Source of the DNA: Dromiciops gliroides
Taxonomy: Eukaryota > Chordata > Mammalia > Microbiotheria > Microbiotheriidae
Reading direction: 5' to 3'
DNA length: 64,000 bases
Assembly: GCF_019393635.1 (NCBI RefSeq)
Contig: NC_057866.1
Span: forward strand, 11,542,223-11,606,222
Below the pieces are notes generated by a model, which worked only from the letters and a program-made list of their open reading frames with translations, was not told the DNA's origin and searched no databases. How positions within the stretch are numbered: position 1 is the first letter of the stretch; every line of letters starts with the position of its first letter. This document shows positions 51,928 through 63,769 of the stretch, piece by piece. A program made the translations under genes and the position numbers.

Positions 51928-52080
51928 GGGGGCAACTAGGTGGCGCAGTGGATAAAGCACTGACCCTGGATTCAGGAGGACCTGAGTTCAAACCCAGCCT
52001 CAGACACTTGACACTTACTAGCTGTGTGACCTTGGGGAAGTCACTTAACCCTCATTACCCTGCCCCCCAAAATAAACTCT
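51928..52080 (+). mobile_element. CORE-SINE-like retroposon, second of a tandem pair
   Basis: Inserted at the same target sequence as its neighbour, leaving three copies of GAAAAGATATGGACA. Confidence 0.93.
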
Positions 52081-52289
52081 ATGAAAAGATATGGACAAGA
52101 AATTATCTGAAGTTGAAATGCAAACTATGGACATGTTTGAAAAAATGCAAATAAAAGCCACCCTGATGGTTTCCCTCACACTTATACAAAGATTGTACAT
52201 GATGAATCAGAATCAGCAGGCCACGGTGCACCTGGTAGAGGACCTTAGGCCTGAAAAGAATCCCAAAGTCCACCTTGAACCTTCTTTTC

Positions 52290-53340
52290 ACCTGCCTTCA
52301 TCAGATGAAAGGGGTGCAGTGGTGCGCCTCCTGCCACTGATACTCAGCCTGCCATCATTCCCCGCTCCTGCTCTCTCGGCACCTGTGATTCTGCTGCCTG
52401 CTCTCATCCTCGGTCACCTCAGCCACCACAATGGCTTGTATTCCACACCCACCTGCCCCATCTGCTGTGTCCTTTGGGGCTCCCTCTCTACAACTAGCAA
52501 ACTTTCCTTCATTTTAGGGCTCTTCTCCTTGTGCTCCTTCCATACTGTGTGTTTCACTGAGATTCAGCTTCCCTGGCCAGCCTTCCATGTACTGGCTGAA
52601 CCTTCTCTCACTTCTAAACGACTGGTCCTAAAGGAGGAATTGAAATAATCTTTGTTCCCCACCTGCTCTTGCCAGACTTTCCCTTTATCATCATTAAACC
52701 ACCTCTCCTCCTTTGAAGTTCACACCATCCAAATGTTGCCACCAAATCCTGGTGGCTATCAGCTGTTAATTACCCAGCCCCTGGACACTCTCCTCCTTTC
52801 TCAATTAAGTTCTGTGCCTGACTCACAAATCTCCTTTCCCTTCCAATTCCAGCCCTCACAGTAGGAGAGACTTCAACATCCACGCTGATGTTCCCTCAAA
52901 TACCCTAACCTCTCACTTCCTTCAATGACAATTCTTGAGACTTACTCATCTGCTATGGGGATGGCTCCTTTTCATATTTCCATCACCCAAAAGTGTTCTT
53001 TTCCACGATCAAGAACTCTGACATTTACTGATTAAAATCTCCTATCATTCTACCTTTCCCTTTGCTTTACTCCTTGTAAACCTTGTCTTTGTCCTTATGA
53101 CAGCTTCTAGCCCTCCAGCCCCTCAGTCCTTTTTCAGGCCCTCCATCACCTCTGTTCTGACTGCACTTTTCTCCCTCTTCAAGCTCAACTCCTTATAGAA
53201 CCAGTCCAACTGTACATCATCTACTCTCCAATCTTGTCCTGCTTGTACCTTGTCAAGCTCCAACCACAGACTACTCCCACTAGCCACCTCCTCTACTCCT
53301 ACTTGTGTGCTGCCCAACAGAGTTACAGTAAGTCATGAAA
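52290..53340 (+). mobile_element. Probable L2 ORF fragment
   Basis: Pyrimidine-rich, with CTCACAGTAGGAGAGACTTC and CATCCACGCTGATGTTCCCT resembling the L2 endonuclease 'DFN-hH' region. Diverged; continues at 53745 after two SINEs. Confidence 0.5.
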
Positions 53341-53400
53341 CTATTTCAACTGTACCCACTACAAAATTATGTTATTTAACTCAAATGGGCTTTCCCTGTA

Positions 53401-53490
53401 GCAAGTATCAAGTGTTTGAATCTGGATTTGAACTCAGGTCCTCCTAACTCCAAGGCTGGTGCTTTATTCACTGTACCACCTAGCTGCCCC
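53401..53490 (-). mobile_element. CORE-SINE-like retroposon, 3' part missing
   Basis: Only AAGTATCAAGTGTTTGAAT to GCTGCCCC remains. Confidence 0.85.
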
Positions 53491-53574
53491 TTTTACACAT
53501 TTGATTTCATCCCCTCCTGCCTTCTCCAACAAATTGCTCCCACCATCTCTCCATTCTTCAATCTTTTTTGTTTG

Positions 53575-53727
53575 TTTGTTTGTTTTTTTTTTGTGAGGCA
53601 ATTGGGGTTAAGTGACTTGCCCAGAGTCACACAGCTAGTAAGTGTCAAGTGTCTGAGGCTGGATTTGAACTCAGGTCCTCCTGACTCCAGGGCCGCTGCT
53701 CTTTCCACTGTGCCACCTAGCTGCCCT
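53575..53727 (-). mobile_element. CORE-SINE-like retroposon in L2
   Basis: Flanked by CCATTCTT(C/T)AATCTT; splits the L2 fragments. Confidence 0.93.
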
Positions 53728-53744
53728 GCACCATTCTTTAATCT

Positions 53745-54175
53745 TTAAGCTACTCTGCTTCCTAAAAACATGTCCAAAAGTCTCCCATCCTTAAAAAGCA
53801 CCCTATTACACCCTGCCATCCCCACCAACTATCAACCTTTCTCTCTCCTTCTTTCTCAAACTCCTTGAAAAAAAGATTTACATGTGTTGAATCTATGGTC
53901 CTCTCTCCCCATTCTCTTCTAAACTCTCTGCAATCTGACCTCACCCCTTTTCCCGAACCTACCAATGTCCTTTTAAGAGCTAAACCTAATCTCTTTTCAG
54001 ACTGTCTCCACACCTGAAATGCTCTTACTCCTCTCTCTGCCTTTTTGAATCCTTGATTTCCTACAAAACCAAGCCTGACACTTTTTATATAATGTATTTC
54101 CATCTGCTAGTAACCTCTCTCCCAAATTTACCTTATATTTATCTTCTATATAATCTGCTGTATTGTTAAGGATAA
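53745..54175 (+). mobile_element. L2 ORF fragment (reverse transcriptase N-terminal part)
   Basis: CCCTGCCATCCCCACCAACT and CTCAAACTCCTTGAAAAAAA resemble the L2 'NYRPISLLPVLSKLLE' region, followed by CCAATCTGACCTCA-like sequence. It ends where the L1 at 54181 starts. Confidence 0.55.
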
Positions 54176-54774
54176 TGTTTGGGGCAGGGGGACAGAGCCA
54201 AGATGGCAGAGAGGAATCAGCAAGCTGCCTGAGCTCTCCTTCTGTTCCCTCAAAAAGAACATTAAACCAAGCCTCTGGATGGATTCTGAAACTACAGAAC
54301 CTGCAAAGAGACAGAGAGACAAAGTTTTCCAACCAGAGATAATTTAGAAGACTTTAGGAAAGGTCGGTCTGGCTTGGGCAAAAGGGAGGCGCAGTGCAGG
54401 GCAGCAGCCCAGCGCCAAGGGGGTCAGGGCAAGTCAGCAGGAAGCTGCGGGCCACAGCCGAACAACTGAGGCCCCTGGATCCTGGCTCAAAAATTTGGTG
54501 GCCCAGCAGGACAGTGGAAAAACCCACCTGCACCAGCCGAGAGGGCAAGTCGCCAGCTGGAGGGCCACAAACAGGATAGGCACGACTAGGCCCACTGATC
54601 CTAGCGTGCTGAGACAGGAAGTGCAGGGCGGGTGAACTGCACACACCATAAAGGACTCAGTGTAAAAATTTGGTCACACAGCACCTATACCCCTGCACAA
54701 GAAGCCGAAAACAGGGACCCTGGTGCCCCCAGAGCAGACCTCAACTTAAAAAAATAAATAAATAAGCTGCAATA

Positions 54775-55791
54775 ATGAGTAAGAAGCAAAAAAGAGCCCT
54801 CTCCATTAAGAGCTTCTGTATCAACAGGGAAGAGGCAAACACAAACTCAGATGAGGACAATACCCTCAAATTGCTTACATGTGAAGCCTCAAGAGGGAAG
54901 GTGAATTGGACTCAAGAACAAAAAGCCTTCCTGGAAGAGCTCAAAAAGGATTTTAAAAATCAATTGAGAGAGGTAGAAGAAAAAATGGGGAGAGAAATGA
55001 AAGCAAAACAAGAAAACTATGAAAAAAGAATCAGCAGCTTGGAAAAGGAAGCACAAAGATTGACTGCAGAAAACAATTCCTTAAAAAATTCATCTAGCCA
55101 AATGGAAAAAAGGTGATTAATTTCACTGAAGAAAACAATGCCTTAAAAATTAGAATTGGACAGTTGGAAGATAAGGAATCCATGAGACACCAAGAATCAG
55201 TCAAGCAGAATCAAAAGAATGAAAAAATAGAAGAAAATGTGAAATATCTCATTGGAAAGACATCTGATCTGGAAAACAGATACAAGAGAGACAATTTGAG
55301 AATCATCGGCCTGCCTGAAAGCCATGATCAGAAAAAGAATCTAGACACCATATTCCAGGAAATTATTAAGGAAAACTGCCCTGATATTATAGAATCAGAG
55401 GATAAAAATCATCATTGAAAGAATCCACCAATCACCTCCTGAAAGAGACCCCAAAAGGAAAACCCCAAGGAATATTGTAGCCAAATTCCAGAATTATCAG
55501 GTGAAGGAGAAAATACTCCAAGCAACCAGAAAGAAGCAATTTAAATATCATGGATCCACAGTCAGGATTGCTTCAACATTAAAGGACTGCAAGGCTTGGA
55601 ATATGATATTCCAGAAGGCAAAGGAGCTTGGATTGCAGCCAAGAATCTATTACCCAGCAAAAATGCTCATTCTCTTTCAGGGGAAAAGATGGACATTCAA
55701 TGACATTGGGGACTTTCAATGTTTCCTGATGAAAAGACCAGAACTGAATAGAAAATTCAATCTTAACATACAAGACTCAAGAGAAGTTTAA
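54775..55791 (+). pseudogene. L1 ORF1, frameshifted
   Basis: Three overlapping open stretches cover ORF1p: the N-terminus and coiled coil (MSKKQKRALSIKSFCINREE) to 55116, the RRM-like part (YKRDNLRIIGLPESHDQ) to 55418, and the C-terminal domain (QFKYHGSTVRIASTLKDCKA) from 55501 to 55791. At least two frameshifts separate them. The C-terminal domain also lacks a few residues before STLKD relative to the half-L1 ORF1 at 9649. Confidence 0.85.
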
Positions 55792-56404
55792 AAAGGTAAA
55801 CAGAGGGAAAAAAAGTTACTCAATTAGGTTAAACTATTTACACCCCTACACGGGAAGATAATACTCATAACTCTTAAGAATTGTAAATGTATTTGGGCAG
55901 AGAGAAGGACTTTACACAGAGGGTATAAATATAAATTGTCTTTGATGTGATTATACAAAGAAAATTAAGGGGTTAAAAAGGTAGTGTATGGGGAGGAGAG
56001 GAAAGGGGAGGTGGAATGGGGTGAATTACATCATATGAAGAGGTGAAAAAAAAACCTATTACAATAGAGGGAAAGAAAGGAGGGGGGAACATTGTTTCAA
56101 CCCTACTCTCATTAGGTTTGATTCAAAGAGGGAATAACATATATGTTCATTGGTATAAAGAAACTTAGCTCATTCTATAGGGAAGTAAAAGGGGAAGGGA
56201 AAGGGGGGACTGAGAGAAGGGAGGACAAAAGAAAGGGAGAAAAGGGTAAAGAAAAGGGAGGGGGGGGCTAAAAAGGGAGGGCAGATTGGGGGAGGCAGGG
56301 GTAAGAAGCAAAACGTTGGTGAGGAGGAATAGGGTGAAAGAAGGGGGAAAAAGTACAAAGGGGGGTAAATAGAAGTTAAATGAGTTACAAGAGGAATTAG
56401 ACAG

Positions 56405-59400
56405 TAATACTATACTAGTGAGGGATCTGAATCTCCCCCTCTCAGAATTAGATAAATCTAGCTGAAAAATAAATAAGAAAGAAGTGAAAGAGGTGAATAG
56501 ATTACTAGAAAAGTTAGACATGATAGATGTCTGGAGAACATTGAATGGGGATAGAAAGGAATATACCTTTTTCTCAGCAGTACATGGCACATTTTTTTTT
56601 GTTTGTTTTGCAGGGCAATGGGGGTTAAGTGACTTGCCCAGGGTCACACAGCTAGTAAGTGTCAAGTGTCTGAGGCTGGATTTGAACTCAGGTACTCCTG
56701 AATCCAGGGCCGGTGCTTTATCCACTGCTCCACCTAGCTGCCCCACATGGCACATTTTCAAAAATTGACCATGTATTAGGGCACAAAAACATCATAGTCA
56801 AATGTAGAAAGGCAGAAATAGTAAATGCATCCTTCTTAGATCATGATGCAATAAAAATTACATGTAAGGAAGAGCCAGGGAAAAGTTGACTGAAAATCAA
56901 TTGGAAACTAAATAATTTCATTCTAAAGAATGAATGGGTCAAACAACAAATCATAGAAACAATCAATAACTATATCCAAGAGAATGACAATAATGAGACA
57001 ACATACCAAAATTTGTGGGATTCAGCCAAAGCAGTGCTTAGGAGAAAATTTATATCTCTAAATGCTTACATGAATAAAAAAGAGAAAGAGGAGATTAATG
57101 AATTGGGCATGCAACTTAAAAAGCTGGAAAAGAACAAATTAGAAATCCCCAATTAAATACTAAACTAGAGATCCTGAAAATTAAAGGAGAAATTAATAAG
57201 ATTGAAAGCAAGAAAATGATAGAATTAATCAATAAAAGTAAGAGCTGGTTTTATGAAAAAACCAAAAAAATAGATAAAATATTGGTTAATTTGATTTAAA
57301 AAAAGAAAGAAGAAAACCAAATTACCGATATCAAAAATAAAAAGGGTGATGTTACCACCAATGAAGTGGAAATCAAGTCAATAATTAGGAATTATTTTGC
57401 CCAACTGTATGCCAATAAATTTGACAATCTAAATGAAATGGACGAATATTTACAAAAATACAAACTGCCCAGGTTAACTGAAGGGGAAATAAAATCCTTA
57501 AATAAACCCATATTAGAAAAAGAAATTGAATAAGCCATTAATGAACTCCCTAAGAAAAAATCCCCAGGGCCAGATGGGTTTCCAGGTGAATTTTACCAAA
57601 CATTTAAAGAACAATTAATTCAAATATTATACAAATTATTTGGAAAAATAGCTGAAGAAGGAGTTCTACCAAATTCGTTTTATGATACAAATATGGTAGT
57701 GATACCAAAACCAGGCAAAGCAAAAACAGAGAAAGAAAATTATAGACCAATTTCCCTAATGAATATTGATGCTAAAATCTTAAATAAGATATTAGCAAGG
57801 AGATTACAGCAAGTGATCACCAGGATAATACACTATGACCAGGTGGGATTTATACCAGGAATGCAGGGCTGGTTCAACATTAGGAAAACTATTAACATAA
57901 TCAACCACATCAATAAGAAAACTAACCAAAATCATATGATTATCTCAATAGATGCAGAGAAAGCTTTTGACAAAGTACAACACCCATTCCTAATAAAAAC
58001 ACTAGAGATCTTAGGAATAGGTGGAGCTTTCCTTAAAATAATAAACAGTATCTACCTAAAATCATCAGCAAGCATTATATGCAATGGAGATAAATTAGAG
58101 GCCTTCCCAATAAGATCAGGGGTGAAACAGGGATGTCCATTATCACTCCTATTATTTAATATTGTACTAGAAATGTTAGCTTTAGCAATCAGAGAAGAAA
58201 AAGGAATTAAAGGAATTAGAATAGGCAAGGAGGAAACAAAACTATCACTCTTTGCAGATGATATGATGGTATACTTAAGAATCCTAGAGAATCAACTCAA
58301 AAATTACTTGAAACAATTAACAACTTTAGCAAAGTAGCAGGATATAAAATAAATCCACATAAATCATCAGCATTTCTATACATGACCAACAAAGTCCAGC
58401 AGCAAGAGATAGAAAGGGAAATTCCATTTAAAGTAATGGTAGATAATATAAAATACTTGGGAGTCTACTTGCCAAGACAAACCCAGGAACTCTGTGAACA
58501 CAATTACCAAACACCCTTCATACAAATCAAATCAGATCTAAATAATTGGAAAGATATCAATTGCTCATGGATAGGCAGAGCTAATATAGTAAAAATGACA
58601 ATACTACCTAAATTAATTTACTTATTCAGTGCCATACCAATCAGACTACCTAAAAACTATTTTATAGAGCTGGAAAAAATAATAACAAAGTTCATCTGGA
58701 AAAACAAAAAATCAAGAATATCAAGGTAAATAATGAAAAAATAATGCACAGGAAGGTGGGTTAGTGGTACCAAACCTGGAGCTTTACTATAAAGCAGCAG
58801 TCATCAAAACTATCTGGTACTGGCTAAGAAATAGAGTGGAGGATCAATGGAATAGGCTAGGCACAGGAAACACAGTAGTAAATGACACTAGTAATGTAGT
58901 GTTTGACAAACCCAAAGACCCCAGCTACTGGGATAGGAACTCAGTATTTGACAAAAACTGCTGGGAAAACTGGAAGATAGTATGGCAGAAATTAGGCATA
59001 GACCAACATCTTACACCTTATACTAAAATAAGGTCAAAATGGATACATGATTTAGACATGAGGTGATACCCTAGGAAAATTAGGAGAGAAAGGAATAGTC
59101 TACCTTTCAGATCTTTGGAAAGGAAAACAGTTTATGACCAAACAAGAGGTAGAGAATATTATAAAATGCAAAATGGATGATCTTGATTACACTAAATTAA
59201 AACATTTTTGTACAAACAGAAACAATGCATCCAAAATTAGAAGGGAGGCAGAAAGCTGGGAAACAATTTTTATGGCCAGTACTTCTGATAAAGGCCTCAT
59301 TTCTAAAATATATAGGGAACTAAATCAAATTTATAAGAATCCAAGTCATTCCCGAATTGAGAAATGGTCAATGAACATGAACAGACAGTTTTCTGATGAA

Positions 59401-59988
59401 GAAATCAAAGCTATCTATTCCCATATGAAAAAATGCTCTAAATCACTAATGATTAGAGAGATGCAAAGTAAAACAACTCTGAGGTACCACCTGACACCTA
59501 TCAGATTGGCTAAAATGACAAAAAAGGAAAATAATAAATGTTGGAGAAGCTGTGGGAAAATTGGAACACTAATGCATTGTTGGTGGAGCTGTGAACTGAT
59601 CCAACCATTCTGGAGAGCAATTTGGAATTATGCCCAAAGGTCTGTGAACCTGTGCATACCCTTTGACCCAGAAATACCACTTTTGGGTCTTTTTCCCAAA
59701 GAGATCATGGAAGGGGGAGAAGCACCCACATGTACAAAGATATTTATAGCTTCTCTTTATGTTGTGACAAGGAATTGGAAGTTGAGGGGATGCCCATCAA
59801 TTGGGGAATGGCTGGACAAGTTGTGGTATATGAATGTAATGGAATACTATTATGCTGTAAGAAACAATGAACAGGAGGAGTTCAGAGAAACCTGGAGGGT
59901 CTTTCGTGAGCTGATGATGAGTGAGATGAGCAGAACCAGAAGAACATTGTACACAGTATCATCAACATTGTGTGTTGACCTACTGTGA
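56405..59988 (+). pseudogene. L1 ORF2, endonuclease half lost and several breaks
   Basis: Recognisable parts in order: endonuclease second half (RLLEKLDMIDVWRTLNGDRK, then IDHVLGHK after the SINE), connector, reverse transcriptase with [58 protein letters not shown] and the catalytic [12 protein letters not shown] (57693-58337 open), then the C-terminal region with MTKKENNKCWRSCGKIGTL and LDKLWYMNVMEYYYAVRN (59134-59988 open). The first roughly 170 endonuclease residues are missing between ORF1 and 56405. Stops and shifts occur near 57130, 57300, 57530, 58340 and 58730, so it is dead, but long stretches remain open, which suggests modest age. Confidence 0.85.
56591..56744 (-). mobile_element. 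CORE-SINE-like retroposon in L1 ORF2
   Basis: Flanked by ACATGGCACATTTT; disrupts the endonuclease coding sequence of the L1 at 54181. Confidence 0.95.
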
Positions 59989-60370
59989 TGGACTATATTC
60001 TTCTCACCAATGCAATGGTACAGAAGAGTTCCAGGGAACTCGTGATAGAAGAGGATCTCCAAATCCAAGAAAAAAAAAAAAAAGAACTGCGGAGTATAGA
60101 TGCTGAATGAACCATACTATTTTGCAGCCTAACAATGTAACTATTAAAGCAAAGGCGACCACTATGTAGATATTTAAAGGGAAAATACATCACCAAATCG
60201 GGGAAGTACCAACTCCTCGGTCCACTGGCTGTGTGGGGGTCCTGGTACAGCCTTCCAGAGCCCTGATTGGGAATATCCTGTGCAGAGCATCCTCTCCACA
60301 GGTGAGACTCCAAAGAGGCTGAGGCTTTGCTCTAACTTATATAGGACTTTATTTTGATTTTGATTTCTTT

Positions 60371-60509
60371 TTTGGTGAGGCAATTGGGATTAAGTGATTT
60401 GCCCAAGGTCACACAGCTAGTAACTGTCAAGTACCTGAAGCTGGCCTTGAACTCAGGTCCTCCTGACTCCAGGGCTGGTTCTCTATCCACTGTGTCACCT
60501 AGCCACCCT
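60371..60509 (-). mobile_element. CORE-SINE-like retroposon
   Basis: More diverged copy (AGTACCTGAAGCTGG), flanked by TTATATAGGACTTT. Confidence 0.92.
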
Positions 60510-60959
60510 TATATAGGACTTTAAACAAAAGTGGCTTGAAGCCACAAATAGCAGCTTGTATGATGTGCTAATTTTATGACTGACACCAAGTGAGTCTGTA
60601 CAGGATCACTGCCAGAGAAGTTGGAATAAACATTAGTTTTTCAGGACATACTCCTGAGGGGGAGCCAACCCCCCAGGACTACTCCTGGAATTGTTTATAG
60701 TCCCTAGGAATGGCTAGTTCCTGGGAACCTTAGGCAGTTAATCAGTGAGATATGCCTAGAAGGGACCTGGCCAAGATCCCAGCAGGGTATCCTCTTCACG
60801 TTCCCACTCTCGATCAAAACAGGGGCAATTTCCCACATTAAGCTATAGCTAGAGTTAACAGAAAATATCTGGGAGTTCATAGAGGGGGCAAACACAGGCT
60901 CGTGATCTAGGCCTATGCCTGGATGATCTTCTAATTTTCATTTACCTTTCATCTGACTA

Positions 60960-61085
60960 TATTTACATAAGTACATGTTATTAGAATGTAAACTACTTGA
61001 AGGAAGAAACTGTTTTACTTTTTGTCTTGTGTCTTTGTATCTATAGTCCTTTGCAAAATGACTGGCACATAGTACCAGTAATGTG
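60960..61085 (+). mobile_element. L2/MIR-type 3' end fragment
   Basis: TTAGAATGTAAACTACTTGA and ACTGGCACATAGTACCAG match the common end 'tgtaagctccttgagg ... cctggcacatag'. Confidence 0.6.
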
Positions 61086-61234
61086 TGCTTTTTTACTGAT
61101 TCTTATTTGAATTCTAGTTTATTGATGCTGCCCTTGATATATTTTAGACCAACTTATTAATCTAGCTATGTCTTTTACATTGTCTACAAACAACATATTG
61201 ATGAGTTTTGTTTCTTGATCCATTTTTTGATCCA

Positions 61235-61575
61235 TTTTTTTAAAAAAATGAGTTTTTATTAATATCTTTTTTACATTCCCATAATTTCCCCCAGTACCCT
61301 TCCTTTCCCTCTCAGAGAATCATTTTATATAATAGAATTTTCTGAAGACAAAAAAATAAAAACAGGAAATCAGCATAACTAATCGATATATTGAAAAAGT
61401 CTGAAAATATGTGCAATGTACAGCATTTCAGCACCTTTCACCTCTGCAAAGGGGTGTCTTCTCATATATCTTCTTTCAAGCCATGCTTATTCTTTATAAG
61501 TTTGCAACATTTGCTTCTGATTTTTTTGGGTAGTTGTTCTTTCTATTTATACTGTTGCAGTTATTGTATATATTG
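61235..61575 (-). repeat. Unnamed dispersed repeat, minus strand
   Basis: In reverse complement it shows the tract ACCCCTTTGCAGAGGTGAAA followed by a TGCACATATTTTCAGAC stretch, parallel to the repeat at 50030. Confidence 0.4.
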
Positions 61576-61582
61576 TTTCTTT

Positions 61583-61648
61583 GGCAAGTCATGACGTCAC
61601 CTCCTGATGTCCTGGTCCTCTTCGAGAATGAAAGACAACAACAACAAT
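61583..61648 (+). mobile_element. Second SINE type, 3' end only
   Basis: CAAGTCATGACGTCACCTCC to GAATGAAAGACAACAACAAC, sense orientation with its tail. Confidence 0.6.
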
Positions 61649-62329
61649 TATTTCATGTCAACACTTTCTCACTTCAATAAGATAATTTAGACCATTGACA
61701 TTTATTATTTTGGTCTTTTTTTTTGGCTTTGTAATTTTGTTAGTATAGGGAAGTGTTGGAAACTTCTGTAAGCAATGAAGTGTGACAACTCATCTCTAAG
61801 TTAAAAGTCCTGGAGAGTTCTTGTGGTTATTGATTAGTTAACTGTTTTGTACTAAGAGGAAAAGTGACTAAGAAGTTAAATGATACTAGCATATGTTAGA
61901 ATTAGGAATTGAAGCCAGTTTTTCTTTAGTCAAGGGCTAGCCTTTCATTTAATACTCTATATAGCTTCTCATATTTAGTGTTACAATCAATTTGTTTTGA
62001 TGTTCTCAGTATCGTCCAGAGGAAGCAAAGTATATCCATCTTCTATAGCTTTATTAGTATTAAAACAAATTATATTTCTATTTTTAAACTATCAATTCAT
62101 ATGTTTCCTGGAGGTTTAAATACTTCTAAAACATAAAGGATCTCTGCCGTTGGAATTGTTGGCTCCTTTTCATTTCATTCCTTTGGGGGGTTATTATTGT
62201 TTCTCCACAAAGTTCTACCTCAATGCCCACTGTATCAGATAAGAGAATTTTAGAGTTAGCAGGGACTTAAGAAGCTACATAAGTGGCCCATTCCCTGTCA
62301 ACCCATCAGCAAAATACCAATTTCTCTGT

Positions 62330-62597
62330 TTGGCTCAGAAAGCCCTAAACAGCTAGGCCTCAACCTCTCTTTCCAGTTTTGCTGAATTTAACCCCCACCC
62401 TCCCAACCCCTGCACTCTAGGTACAGCCAAGCTGGTGCTCTCTGTCCCTCCTTACCTCTGCCCTTCCCTTAAGATTAGCTCAAGCACAAGCTCCTGCATG
62501 ATGCCTTCCTGATTTCTCCCTCCCAAGCTGCTGCATTTATTAATGTGGTGCTTCTGCTGCATGTAGTTTTACATAGGCTTGTCTCCCCATTAGAATC
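62330..62597 (+). mobile_element. L2 3' end fragment
   Basis: Includes GCTCAAGCACAAGCTCCTGC, ATGCCTTCCTGATTTCTCCC and ATTAGAATCCAAGCTCCT, all typical of the L2 end. An L1 is inserted at 62598. Confidence 0.65.
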
Positions 62598-63755
62598 CAA
62601 GCTCCTGGCCAAGATGGTGGAGGGAAGGCAGTGACTCACCTGAGCTCTCCCCAAGACCCCTCCAAATACCTTTAAATAATGCCACAGACCAATTCTTGGA
62701 GCAGCATAACCCACAAAGAGAGGTTGAAATAATTTTCTAGCCAAAGATAACTTAGAAGGTCAGCAGGAAAGGTTTGTTGTACTAGGGTGAGAGTGGTCAG
62801 TCCAGCACTGTCCATGCCAGCACAGCCCTAGCCCCAGCAAACCAGGAGCAGGCCTCAGGAGCCTTTGAATCACCATCATCAGCAACTGCTTCTGTGACTC
62901 TTAGCCCACAGATGGTAAGGGGTAATTGAACAATTGGCTAGAAGGAGATTGCAGGAATCTCTTTGCTTGCACTGAGGCAGGACTCTGTTGTTTTGCTCAT
63001 ATTCAGATCCAGGTCAGTCTTAGGTGGTGGTTCTAGGTGGGGAAGGAGCACAAGCACACAAGAGCTCAAAGCCACAGTGGAGTTCATAGTTCCAGGGCAG
63101 AAAGCCAGCCTGTAGTTGCTTGCAGACCAGAGCATAGGCCAGGAGAGTAAATCATAACACTTTGGAAGAATTAAGGACTTACAAATCCTCAGGAGAACAG
63201 CTGCTTAAACCCCCTGAAGCTTAGGAGAGTGCACCCTCTACCCTGGAAGTAGTGCTCCACTTTAATAAAGAGTTAAAAGTCGAGAAATAGTCTGGGAAAA
63301 TGAGCAAACAAAAAAATTCTGACCCTAGAAAGTTTCTACAGTGACAAGGAAGATCAAAACACACCCTCAGAAGCAGATAACAAAGTCAAAACTCCTACAT
63401 CCAAAGCTTCCAAGAAAAATATGAATTGGTCTCAGGCCATAGAAAGGCTCAAAAAGGATTTTGAAGATAAATTAAGAGAGAGAAAGGAAAAAATGGAAAG
63501 CGAAATTAGAGGGATGCAAGAAATTCATGAAAAAAAAGTCAAGAGCTTGGTAAAAGAGACACAGAAAAAATGCCAAAGAAAATAACACCCTAAAAACCAG
63601 ACTGGGCCAAATTGCGAAAGAGGCACAAAAAGCCAATGAAGAAAAGAATGTCCTGAAAAGTACAACTGGCCAAATGGAAAAGGAGGTACAAAAATTCTCT
63701 GAAGAAAATAACTCCTCAAAAATTAGGATTGAGCAAATGGAAGCCAATTACTGCA
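62598..63755 (+). mobile_element. L1 5' end: 5' UTR and ORF1 N-terminal part
   Basis: Starts at CTGGCCAAGATGGTGGAGGG, a variant of the L1 5' signature, runs through 5' UTR and reaches ORF1 near 63301 (MSKQKNSDPRKFL-like) with coiled-coil code up to 63755. ORF1 has at least two early breaks. The element stops in ORF1 and is inserted in the end of an L2. Confidence 0.75.
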
Positions 63756-63769
63756 TCCACTTCATAAAT

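Larger units (their letters stand above)
54181..60170 (+). mobile_element. Nearly full-length L1, damaged
   Basis: Begins with the L1 5' signature GACAGAGCCAAGATGGCAGA, then 5' UTR, ORF1 (54775-55791, broken), inter-ORF sequence, ORF2 (about 56405-59988, broken) and a 3' UTR reaching roughly 60170. ORF2 lacks the first half of the endonuclease and carries a SINE at 56591. No target duplication could be identified. Confidence 0.9.
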
